DNA of 64,000 nt, from the NCBI GenBank assembly GCA_964017065.1, contig OZ024787.1, positions 2,987,921-3,051,920 on the forward strand. Reading direction: 5' to 3'. Within the stretch, counting starts at the first letter, position 1, and every line of letters starts with the position of its first letter. The position numbers and the translations under genes are program-made. Positions 1 through 10,554 of the stretch are shown in pieces. This DNA comes from Haliclona indistincta (taxonomy: Eukaryota; Porifera; Demospongiae; Haplosclerida; Chalinidae). The notes under the pieces were generated by a model. The model had not been told where the DNA came from, did not search any database, and worked only from the letters and a program-made list of their open reading frames with translations.

Positions 1-612
1 AAGCTGACTGCATGAGCCCAAAACTGATTAAGTGCAGACCTACACTATCTAAGTTCAATTACTTTGCGTATAATGATCTAATTCTTCTTCAGCTTTTTGT
101 CCAAATGGAAAAGACACGAGTTGATGAGCTCATCTTGCTTGCCTATGAGCAAGGAGACTATGACACAGCATTGCGATTGCTTCCTACCCTACGAAAGCCA
201 GTGAATATAAGAACTTCTTACAATATAGTACCTCATATACCGGATTTAGCTAATGCTGACGATGTTACTTTGTTGCACTTGGCTGCTTACAATGGCTGGC
301 TAGACATTGTCACTGGTCTGGTAGATAAATATGGCTGTGATAGTAAATGTTGTGACAGCAAGGGTCAGACTCCATTACACTATGCTGCTTATGGTGGTAG
401 CCGGTCAGTGGTAGAATACCTCATCTCAGAGCAACACTGTGACCCAATGCATGGTATCGAACACAGTGGCGGAACCTCTCTACACTGTGCTTGTCTGGGT
501 GGTCATCTTGACCTCACAAAGTATATTATAACTGAACATGGTTGTGATGCTAGTCATCCAGCTGGAGTATATGGTGACACGCCATTACATGCTGCTTGCT
601 CTAGCAAGAATA

Positions 613-967
613 CAGTACCGCTCACGAGTAAGTGTACTCAAACCCGCGGGCTAACCGCGCGTTACTCGGGGGTGCCCGCGGGTCCGTGAACGTGTACCCG
701 CTGCCCGCACCACACTAACCCGCGGCCCTCATGCAGCCTTGCATGCACTCGCGACCCGCTGGATAGCTAGGCAGACTCACGTTGTCGTTGTGTGACTTTC
801 GCGAGCATATACAGTGCTCGCACGTATCCGCACTAGCGCGTGATGCACTCTGTATTCGCATCTACCCGCGGTTAATGATACACGGTTCCGCGGGCAAGAC
901 AAAATTACCCCCGGGTTGCCTGCGAGTCTCCCGCGGGTGTTGGTCCACTTACTCGTGAGCGGTACTG
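613..967. mobile_element. Tc1/mariner-like MITE inside ROCO-A exon 1
   Basis: The ends are perfect 22-bp inverted repeats beginning CAGTACCGCTCACGAG, flanked by TA at 611-612 and 968-969. Removing the 355 bp plus one TA restores the ankyrin-repeat sequence seen in copies B and C. A TA target duplication and CAGT ends are typical of the Tc1/mariner group. The interior is rich in CCGCGG-type motifs, unlike the AT-rich host. It has no coding capacity. Confidence 0.88.
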
Positions 968-3900
968 TAGTTGTCTGAGTGTTGTCAAGTATCTTATCAA
1001 TGAACAACACTGTGACCCGAACAGTAAAGGACAATATGGTAGAACACCACTTCATTATGCTTGTAATATAGGTCACATAGATATAATCGATTATCTCCTC
1101 TCAGATCTAAAATATGACTTGAATTTATTGGACAATGATGGCGACATGCCAATACACATTGCTTCTATTAACGGTTGTTTGAGTGTAGTTGAATACTTTG
1201 TCAATAAGCAAAATTGTGATCCAAACAGCAGAGGAGAGAATGGTAAGACACCACTGCATTATGCTAGCTGCGGAGGTCATATAAACATAATCCAATATCT
1301 CACAAAACAAATAAAATGTGATCCATCAGTAACTGACAATAATGGTGATATGCCGATACACTCAGCATCTATTAGTGGCCGCTTAAGTGCAGTTATGCAC
1401 CTTATCGTTGAATGCCGCTCTGATCCAAACAGTAGAGGTGAAAGTGGTAAAACCCCACTGCATTATGCTTGTTGTTATGGTCATATGGACATAATGCAAT
1501 ATCTCATAACCAATCATCAATGTGATCCAACACTACCAGATGATAATGGCAGCAAACCAATTATTTATTCTTGTCTTAGTGGTCACTTAGAAATGATAAA
1601 GTATCTTATCGCAGAAAGACACTGCAACCTAACCGAAACTGGACGCTCACTACTATCTAACGCTTGTATAAAAGGTCATATTGATATAGTAAGATATCTT
1701 ATAACTCAACAGAGTTGTGATCCAACTTTACCAGACGACAATCATAATATGTCAATACACATGGCTTGCTTTGGTGGTCATTTACATGTAGTCAAATATC
1801 TGATCACTGAGAATTATTGTGACTCAAACAGTAGAGGAAATAATGGCAGGACACCTCTTCATTTTGCCTGTAAAAATGGTCACTTGGATGTAATCCATTA
1901 TCTAATCAAGAATATTGGTTGTGACCCAGAGGTACCAGACAATGATGGTGTGCCATTGCACATGGCTTGTTTAGGTGGTCATTTAAATGTTGTCAAATGC
2001 TTAATCACTGAGCACCATTGCAACCCACACATTAAAGCAAGAAATGGTTACACGTCACTTCATTGCGCCTGTAGCAATGGTCATCTAGACATAGTACAGT
2101 ATCTTATTGAAGATCAAGACTGTGATCCTGAAATAACAGATAATGAAGGTTTTACACCAATTCACATTGCTACTCTTAATAATCACATAAACATACTCAA
2201 ATATTTGATGAACGGACAACGATGTGATCCAAACAGAAGAATATTTAATGGTAGGACACTGCTTCATGTAGCTTGTTACAATGATCATCCGGACATAGTT
2301 CAGTATCTTATTCAAGAAATTGGTTGTGACCCAGAGGTGAAAGATAATGAGGACTTTGTGCCATTGCACAATGCTTGTTTAAATGGTCACTTAAATGTTG
2401 TCAAATGTTTAATCACTGAGCATCATTGCAACTTGATCAGTAGAATAAAGAATGGCTTCACACCGCTTCATTGTGCTTGTGTGAATGGTCATCTAGACAT
2501 AGTACAGTATCTCATTGAATACCAACACTGTGATCTTGAAATAACAGACAATGAAGGTTTAACGCCAATTCACATTGCCTCTTCTTATAATCAAATCAAT
2601 ATACTCAAATATTTAATTGAAGGACAACAATGTGACCCAAACAGAAAAGGAAAAGTTGGTAAGACACCTCTTCATTATGCTTGTAGCTATGGACATATAG
2701 ACATTGTTCAGTATCTTATTACGGATATTGGTTGTGACCCAGAGATACCAGACAATCAAGGTTACTTGCCAATACATAGTGCTTGTATTGGTAGTGAATT
2801 AGAAGTAGTACAATACCTAATCACCAAGCAACGCTGTGATCCTAATAGTAAGGGATATGAGCAAGTTACACCTCTGCATTGTGCTTGTGGCAGCGGTAAT
2901 CTGAAATTAATCAAATATCTTATTCAAGAATGTCATTGTGATCCAGAAATAATAGACAATTATCAGCGCAAGCCGATACATATTGCTTGTATTGTTGGGA
3001 AATTACATGTGGTACAATATCTCATCAAGGAACAGCACTGTGATCCCAACAGTAGGGGACGTTTGGGTTTGACACCACTGCATAAAGCTTGTGAAACAGG
3101 AGATATAGACATAGTCCAGTATCTTATTAAGGAAACAGATTGTAGCCCTGAGGTTGTTGATGAAGGAGGTCTATCACCATTGCAAATGGCTTGTTATTTT
3201 GGTCGCACTTCTGTTGTAAAGCAGCTATTGCAAGACGAAAGAGTGGATGCTGAGCGTACAGATCGATATGGTCGATTTCTGCTACATTATGCTGAATTTA
3301 GTAAAAACAGCTTTGAATTGTTAAAACTATTAAAACCACTTTTAAAATCAGCAGAAGAATATCCAATTCAATCGTTCACCAAAGTAGTTTTTACTGGCAA
3401 CTGTGGAGCTGGAAAGAGTTCTCTTGCTCAAGTTATAGTCAAACTAGCTAACAGAGATACATTTTTTCGTGTAGTTCCAAAATTGGCAATGATGGATGGC
3501 GAACTCTTCTTTAATTTTGCAATTGAATACCAAAACATGAGTTTAGGTGAGGATGAGTTTGAGGCGAATCCTTTCACAGCTGGTATAGATTCATACGTTC
3601 TTAGAAGTAAGAGAATTGGCAATATAGTGTTGTACGACTTAGCAGGCCAATCAGAGTACTACTTCAGTCAAAGTGTTATAATGGAGACTGTGATGTGTAA
3701 ATCACCTGCTATTTTTATCAACGTTGTTGATCTCAGTAAGAGCGACGAAGAGATAGCACGAGCTGTCCATTACTGGCTTACATTTATTGTGAATGCTGCA
3801 TCTAAGGCAAGTGGTAGTTCCTGTGTTATAATGGTTGGAAGTCATGCTGATGTGCTTAGTGAAGAAGAACTAGAAACTAAGACAAATCTAGTGAAAGATT

Positions 3901-5508
3901 TGATGGACAGAAGGATTAAAAAGTTCTATTTTATGAGAATGGATTGTCGCAAAGGCAATGATGATAACTTATTTCCTATTCTTGCACAATGTCATTTTAC
4001 AATATCAGCTAACTCACAACCTGTGAGTATTTATTGTCACATGCTTTATTCATACCTTCAAACAAAGATAGACGAGATTGCTTGCCAATATCATCAACTA
4101 ATTGCTTACTTGTCTAAAGAAGAATCACTTGTACCATCAGACCATTCTCTTCTCAGTGATCTCTTGGAGTATTTGAGCGACAAAGGTTTAATAATCTATC
4201 TCAAGAACAATCAGTGTCTGGAAAGAAGCTGGATAGTGATAAAAAGAGAAGTAATATTGAAGGATATTAATGGAGAACTATATAAACCAAAATATTTTAG
4301 AGGACATCATCGAATTGCCAGCAGTACTGGTATAATTCGTATGTCATCTCTCTCAGAACTGTTTCCTCAGTATAATGTAGACATGTTGGTAGAGCTAATG
4401 GTTGGACTGGAGTTCTGTCATCCTGTACACTTGTTTGATATGAAAACTAACCTCTGTCCAATAGAGTCCACTTCTACTGAAGATGCAACAGATAAATTTC
4501 TCTTTTTACCATCTTTGCTAAAGACTGGGCGACCACCAATACTTCTTAGTGAAACTCAGCTATCAGAACCCGAGTTAGTTAGGTTTGGATGGTGTCTGGG
4601 CTGCATGGACTATGAGTACCAATTCTTCACTAGCAGATTCCTTCATGTTCTCCTTCTTCGATTGGCGTACACATTTCCTCTTCCTAGCGAGAACTATGCT
4701 AAAACCCATGCACTCAGTAGACTTGAACGGAGGTGTACTGTGTGGACAAATGGAATCTCATGGCAAAATGAAGATGGTATCAGCACAGTGGTAGAGATTA
4801 TCCAGCAAAACCGTTGGGTGGTAGTAACAATGAACCATGACAAAGAAATGTGCACACCAGTTGAGTACGGCAAGCATCGCAGTGCTGTCATCAGACTTGT
4901 ACTTGATCTCCAAAAGGAACTGGTTCCAGACCTCGACACAGTTGAGTGTCTTATCTCACCTAGCCTACTGCAGCAGAGCAAGCCATTGGATCATCTCCCT
5001 GAATCAGATCTTTTTGTCATTTCTGATGTGGCTAAGTCTATGCTAACTTGTAAGCCGAATATCCTCAATTACAAAGATGGTAGCACTAAACTTCCAACTA
5101 AACAAGCATTGTTGTTTGAGCCATATCATCTATTGAGCCCCTCCTCTGTGTGTGAGCTAATGGACGATAGCAAGAGTAACCAGTTAGTCTCCTCTGTCCT
5201 TCTTAATGAGGTTAGAGAGCGATGTCAGATGCCTCAACTGGAGTCACAGAGCTACTCAAGTCTGAGGAAGCATTTGGACAATATTAGCTTATTTGGTGGC
5301 AGAAATCCTCTGGTAAGTTTTATACTCGTAATGTTAAGACTCATGATTACATGTTTCATGTTTATAGGAAGTTGCAAAACTGGACGTAGATACTGTTCTC
5401 AAACAATCAGTATCAATTGTAAAAGGTTTGTAGAAATTCATGATCATTATGTGACTTAATGAAATTTCTATGCACACGTCAGTTCCTACAGACCATAGTG
5501 CTTCACCA

Positions 5509-5616
5509 TCGGTACCTACTGCACCATCTGTACCTACTGCACCATCGGTACCTACTGCACCATCGGTACCTACTGCACCATCGGTACCTACTGCACCATC
5601 TGTACCTGTTGCATCA
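5509..5616 (+). repeat. 18-bp coding minisatellite, 6 units (ROCO-A hinge)
   Basis: Six units of an 18-bp repeat encode the hexapeptide SVPTAP in the hinge between COR and the death domain. The same position holds 2 units in copy B and 12 in copy C, and exon lengths differ by exact multiples of 18 bp. Confidence 0.9.
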
Positions 5617-6013
5617 CCAGTATCTACTATTGATCTATCTAACATACCTGATGATGATACATTGAGTGAGTACTGTCGCAATGAGTGTATCTATGTGACT
5701 GATTTTGACTATAGAAATCTCTCATCTTGCTAATTTGTTGACATCACTGAAATGTGTAAGTAGTGAGTGGCTTGATCTTGGATTGTACCTTGGGTTGGAG
5801 CATGGTGCTTTAAAAGCAATTGAAGCTGATAACAGGAAGGTCAACCACTGCTTGCGGGAGATGCTGGCAGCATGGCTCAATGGTCAGGGAGGAGAGTGTA
5901 CTAAACAAACCATTGAAACAGCACTGTCAAAATTGTCTAGCTTCTGAATAATCAACACAGTGAGTTTGGAATATAATATTTTATAATGATCAACTTTATC
6001 ATTTGTGACTTAA

Positions 6014-6240
6014 ATGTTGGAACTCGGAGAAGACTATAGTAACACAGAGATAAAGAAAAATGGGGAGGAAGAGTATCTTGTGATATCATGTGAGAAATTG
6101 TCTCTGCACACTGAAGTTACAGATATATCTTTGGATTGCAGTGAACCAATTCCTACAACTTCACCAGCAGCAGATCCTGTAGAGGAGCAGGCTATGAATG
6201 ACATACATACAACATAGTCCCTCAATTCCTTTATAAGTGT
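6014..6240 (+). pseudogene. Junction: ROCO 3'-flank remnant fused to AIG1 gene fragment
   Basis: The first part (to about 6106) matches sequence found downstream of ROCO-B and ROCO-C. From about 6107 the sequence matches the C-terminal part of the AIG1 gene at 15768, including the short stretch TSPAADPVEEQ, and is then cut by a stop. No P-loop or other G-domain part is present. It is best read as a recombination scar where a ROCO unit was joined to the AIG1 array. Positions 6241-6721 hold no gene that I can recognise, only the 5' flank of the next gene. Confidence 0.7.
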
Positions 6241-6721
6241 ATCAGTAGTATATTGCTTCAGGTCGCTGTTGTCTATTCTGGCTGTAATAATTATTAATTT
6301 TATGCTTGATCAGCACTGAGAATAAACACTATTCCATACTGAAAAATTAATTAATTTGTCAATGCACATTATGGTCAGAGATGTTACCATATAGGTGAAA
6401 TCAGCACTGGGTGGGTACTGCTAATCCTCTAAAACCGTGCTGTCAAAGCCTGTAGCTATATAAATTACAAGTCAAAAGCTAATAACATGTATCTGATGTT
6501 GACACTTCATCAGAAATACAGGTCTGCAGTCATCATCCAATAATATTATTCCCAATAATTTTTCCCTATTCAAATTTTGCCGGGAATAGAATTTAAGTGT
6601 GTTGTTGACAGCTAACGAAATGTTTTTACAGTATTCAGCCGTAATCACACCTACCTTAGCTTGTGACTAGCTCCGCGAGACTATCTTGTGACCATGTGGG
6701 ACCATAATTTCTTGCCCAGAC

Positions 6722-7966
6722 ATGGCGGAAGCTGCAGCACCTGTACCGCTCATCAGTGACTCTATAGACCAAGAGTCAAGGATCCGCAATGACTTGATCC
6801 GGTCAATGTTACTAGCTAATCTGAACCACGACACCAAGAATCGACAACTTAAGCTCATTGCAATCGGAGAAGCAGGGCAAGGGAAGTCATCCTTAGTTAA
6901 TGGACTCTTGGGAGAAGAACTGGCAGCAGAAAGCAATTCACTGGAACCTGGGACGACAGAGATTGCGAAATATACACTGTCAGGTTCTGATGGAATCGCT
7001 CTAGTTTGGGACACGCCTGGATTCGGAATGGATACCGAAGCAAAAGAGCAAATAAACGTCGAGGCAATGGCGAAGGATTGTGGAGAAGTTGATCTAATCC
7101 TTTATTGCATTAGCATGGTATCTCCGCGATGGCCCAAGAATTCTGATATTACTACAATTACCATGTTGACAAAAGCTTTTGGACCAAAAATTTGGCGACA
7201 TTGCCAATTCGTGTTGACTTTTGCCAATCGAGTCGTTGTTAGTAGTCAAGAGGAAGACGTCGAAGACCCTGATCAGTACTTTTCTGAGAAAGTTTGGGAA
7301 TTTGAACAGCAAGTGAGGAAGGCTTTGAAAGAACATGGCCGTCTGTCTGAAGAAGAAATTCAAGAAATTCGTGTTGTTGCAGTAGGTGACCCTCGGCCAT
7401 GCCGGAAGAACAAGTCATGGAGGTTGCCCACTACTGACGACTGGTTTGTAGATTTATGGCTTGCAGTTTCTGAAAGGATTCAACAATCTGCTCTTTCAAC
7501 TCTCATTCAGCTCAATAAGCATCGTTTGGATCTTCATGTAGATGAGGATTCGATTAATCCACCAGAGCCTGATGCAGAGACCCATCTGCGTAGTTTGCCA
7601 TGCCATGCAGTGCACATGCATATGGATGAACACACGAAAACTCCAGACATGTCCATGGACTGCACTGAAACTCCAATACTTTCACTGACCAATCAGGTCA
7701 CAGTACAGGCCACGGATGACGTACAGCACAGGCACTCGATTCCTTTATATCGTATTATTTACGAGCAACTGAAAAATGATGATTCAGCTTTTGTAAATTA
7801 TGTCAAGTTATACTGGCAACAAGGTGGGCAGAAATATATGGTTTTTGGTCACTTACTTGGCTTGATGCGTGGCATACGCCTGTGGGTCAAATGCAAGTCT
7901 GATCATGAGATAATCAATTGGGAAGAAGAGCAAGATGACGACTATACAAGCTCTATTGGTGCTTGA
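6722..7966 (+). CDS. AIG1/GIMAP-like GTPase, copy 1 (414 aa)
   Basis: This is a single-exon ORF starting at an ATG. It carries an AIG1-type G domain: G1 GEAGQGKS at residues 49-56, a Thr pair near residue 78 as likely G2, G3 DTPG at 97-100 and a G4-like TFANR at 166-170. AIG1/GIMAP proteins are nucleotide-dependent scaffolds linked to immune and stress responses. The C-terminal 100 residues (HSIPLYRIIYEQLK onward) are shared with the copy at 15768 and may form a helical tail. I see no signal peptide or membrane segment. It is the first complete member of a tandem array and lies downstream of ROCO-A. The exact family name is inferred from motifs. Positions 7967-8291 hold no gene that I can see. 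Confidence 0.85.
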   Translation: MAEAAAPVPLISDSIDQESRIRNDLIRSMLLANLNHDTKNRQLKLIAIGEAGQGKSSLVNGLLGEELAAESNSLEPGTTEIAKYTLSGSDGIALVWDTPGFGMDTEAKEQINVEAMAKDCGEVDLILYCISMVSPRWPKNSDITTITMLTKAFGPKIWRHCQFVLTFANRVVVSSQEEDVEDPDQYFSEKVWEFEQQVRKALKEHGRLSEEEIQEIRVVAVGDPRPCRKNKSWRLPTTDDWFVDLWLAVSERIQQSALSTLIQLNKHRLDLHVDEDSINPPEPDAETHLRSLPCHAVHMHMDEHTKTPDMSMDCTETPILSLTNQVTVQATDDVQHRHSIPLYRIIYEQLKNDDSAFVNYVKLYWQQGGQKYMVFGHLLGLMRGIRLWVKCKSDHEIINWEEEQDDDYTSSIGA

Positions 7967-8298
7967 TTATCTACCTTGACTATGACAGCAGTCTTTTCTT
8001 AACTATAAATCCCAATGTCAACACTATCTTCACAATAACAATTATCTGTTATGTTATTGTGTATGCTGACAAAATAATTATTTTTTCCCCTTATCAAAAA
8101 TAAGTTGAATAAGTCGAGCTGTTCCACCACAACAATTATTGGTTATTTAACCTCATTTTCACACATGAGTACATGTCTTAATTCGTGGTCATCCTTACGT
8201 ATCATTGCTGAGTGGCTATGATAATAGATCAGCAAAATCCCCATATCAATTGCTAGTGAAATCACGTGGTTTCCTAAAAAATAATAGTTATTTCAGCA

Positions 8299-8601
8299 CA
8301 GGAGCGCATATAAACAAGGGAGCATGTAACTCTGTAAACGGCGAAATCCTAACATGGCTGCTGTTCTAAAAATAATAGTTTCCATATAAGAACTATAATC
8401 CATATAAGGTCTATAATTTCAACCGCACCTCCATCCGGTATATTATTAATAACGGGCGTGTACTAGTTATTACATCCGCAAACTTCACATTTATACTTTA
8501 TATGGAAGTAACTAAAAATAGCAAGTCCGCCATATTAGGATTTCGCCGTTATATGGGGTAGTGTTCAGAGTTACATGCTCCCTTGTTTATATGCGCTCCT
8601 G
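8299..8601. mobile_element. MITE with 7-bp TSD (CAGGAGCGC ends)
   Basis: About 60-bp inverted repeats begin CAGGAGCGCATATAAAC at both ends. The flanks carry TTCAGCA at 8292-8298 and 8602-8608, an exact 7-bp target duplication. Short relatives with the same CAGGAG..CTCCTG ends sit at 31388 and 46801. There is no coding sequence. Confidence 0.85.
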
Positions 8602-8730
8602 TTCAGCAAAAACAATTGAAAAGTGCTCAATCATCCCCTGTGGTCTAGAGGTTAGGATAACTCAGTAATCATATGAGGTGCTGCTCACATGTTTTCTGGT
8701 TACTGTTATGGGCATTACTCTAGTTAATCT

Positions 8731-8820
8731 CATCCTCATCCATGTTTTTAGAGAACCTGACACATCTTTATAACAAGAGAGAAGTCATCATGATTTCTGT
8801 ATCTTAGACATTGACTTGAT
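8731..8820 (+). pseudogene. Decayed fragment of a copy-3-type AIG1 gene
   Basis: Two blocks match the C-terminal coding part of the AIG1 gene at 18862 in the right order: AGAGAACCTGACAC at 8750-8763 and GTATCTTAGACA near 8799. They are separated by unrelated sequence and frameshifts. It probably marks a lost array member. An A-box-like TGTGGTCTAGAGGTTAGGA at 8639-8657 lies just upstream. Confidence 0.6.
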
Positions 8821-8880
8821 TACAAGAGTTCATGATGAACCCCGGCACCTATTCAGTTTTTATGGATAAGCTTATTAACG

Positions 8881-9190
8881 CTTTGTAAACTTTGTTAAAG
8901 AAGAGAAGAAATGATAATAATAAAATATAAACAGACATCACCTTTTATCGATTAGATGATAATTCTCATACACACAAAATGGTGTCAGTTCATTGTACAC
9001 AAAATGTTATTTTTTTTTGGTCGAGTAAATTGAGACAAGTCCATCTGTTTCACCAGCTGCTAGCCAAAGCTATAGATTTCGAAAAGAAAAACACTATTTG
9101 CCAAATAATACTACCAAGGCGATTGATTAGGAAGAGCAAAAACAACGATTGAAAATTAGCAGTTCCCATGTGGTCTAGTGGTTAGGATCC
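8881..9190 (+). repeat. AIG1 3' module, copy 1, ending in a tRNA-Glu-like A box
   Basis: The segment around TATAAACAGACATCA, TTTTATCGATTAGAT and CACCAGCTGCTAGCC recurs downstream of the AIG1 genes at 15768 and 18862. It ends with CCATGTGGTCTAGTGGTTAG at 9167-9186, the A box of tRNA-Glu, but no B box follows. It marks the tandem duplication unit of the array. Confidence 0.65.
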
Positions 9191-9588
9191 GGTGTGACAA
9201 CTTTTCCTATGAAATTTGGCAGCATCAGTGGCACTGTTTCCTAGGAAATAATTATTATGGTCACGTTTAGGAAATTATGCCGCTTACCGCTAGTGCTACC
9301 ACATGTACCTGCAGCTGCAGCATAAAAATTAATGGAGCCCAATTCACAGACTGTGTACATTCAATCTTTGTTGAAGCGGTACATTCCCTTCAGAATTTAG
9401 CAAGGCAGAGAAAGACAGTTTGAGAAGAAAAGCATCAAGATTGTGCAGGTGTATTGTGATCGTTTATTCTCTCGAGCATTGATTCTGATGTAGTACATGG
9501 CTCCTCTCCGATTGATTTGATGTTAAGAACAATTGCTACGGCATAACTTAATTTATTTCAACTCTGCACCTTACTTGGTGTGTTTCAC

Positions 9589-9590
<2 letters not shown>

Positions 9591-9619
<29 letters not shown>

Positions 9620-9978
9620 TTCATTTCTTCATCAGGTATAATCTTCTATCTATGTTGTGTTCAGTTTTCTGTTGACATAATAATAATAGTAATAATTCAA
9701 TAATATTTATTAATAACTATTACTTGTTATTTGTTTTTTTTTAATTACTTTCTTTTTTTTTGTTTGTTTGTTCTGTTTTGTTCGTTTGGTTTATTCTTAT
9801 TGCCAGTATGCCATATATCACTTAATCATTAATTTTATCACTTGTCTATTTATATTACAAAAAAAATTCATTTCTCTATCAGGTATAATCATTAATCACT
9901 TGTCTATATTCATTTCTTCATCAGGTATAATCTTCTATCTATGTTGTGTTCAGTTTTCTGTTGACATAATAATAATAA
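9591..9978. repeat. AAT microsatellite and a 66-bp direct repeat
   Basis: A run of AAT triplets lies at about 9591-9619. A block of about 66 bp beginning CATTTCTTCATCAGGTATAA occurs at 9624-9690 and again at 9911-9978. The stretch is AT-rich and I see no gene in 9191-9999. Confidence 0.7.
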
Positions 9979-10554
9979 TATTGCGCATGCAAATAACTAT
10001 TAGAGAGGCACGGTAGTGCCTCCCTATGTAGGGTTGAACGAGAAAACAAGATGGCGGCTACATACAATGTATTAGCGTTCAAACGCTGATATTTCGCCTG
10101 GTGACGAATTGTATACGTCAAAAGACACCTAAATCTGCTCTCTGGCGTTGCCCCATCTTACAGTAGCAAGGAGATCGCTCAAAATAGTTACTAAAGTGAC
10201 GAACCTGGAAACGGTGAAAATCGAGTTTCGTCATCTTCGTTTTCTTCTCTTTCTTCAGCGCGTCTAGCGCCTTTACGCGAGCAATGCCGAGACCAAAACA
10301 CCCACGCACAGTCGTGAAATTCTCCTGGCAGGTGCCTTTTGAACTTTGTTTTTAGCGAAACGGCGATATAAACTCCGCGATTTCTCGATCGTGATCCATT
10401 GTCAGCTGAGTGGTAGACGCCATTATTGTGATTGCGCAATACGCACGTGACCAAGTAGTGGTTAGCGCACGTGACAGGGACTAGCTTGAGTATATCGCCG
10501 CGCCGTATGGATCACGGAGAACACAGTTTGTCCGGAGTCTTCGAAGAACGGTAA

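Larger units (their letters stand above)
105..5947 (+). pseudogene. ROCO-A: ankyrin-Roc-COR-death domain gene interrupted by a MITE
   Basis: The inferred exons are 105-5312 (carrying the MITE at 613-967), 5368-5425, 5483-5665 and 5715-5947, with introns of 55, 57 and 49 nt whose phases all agree. ATG 105 is chosen because copies B and C start at the same site, 13 nt after an acceptor AG at 91-92. The product would hold about 27 ankyrin repeats, a Roc GTPase with P-loop GNCGAGKS (about nt 3399), switch motif DLAGQ and GSHAD, a COR region, a Pro/Val/Thr/Ala hinge and a C-terminal death domain. This resembles DAPK1 without kinase. The MITE brings a stop at 687-689 inside ankyrin repeat 4, and the frame reopens after it. 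Relative to copy B it also lacks three residues between Roc and COR. An internal start near 1119 could still give a shortened protein. Confidence 0.85.

Noticed and set aside
628..970. The MITE in ROCO-A acting as an intron
   Set aside because: The best donor and acceptor would leave 14 extra nucleotides and shift the frame; the alternative acceptor at 959 leaves 25.
777..1076. Minus-strand ORF across the ROCO-A MITE
   Set aside because: It spans a transposon end and antisense ankyrin coding sequence; a chance frame.
1125..5681. Minus-strand ORFs opposite ROCO-A, including a GTDGAV repeat ORF
   Set aside because: They are antisense shadows of ankyrin, Roc and the hinge minisatellite.
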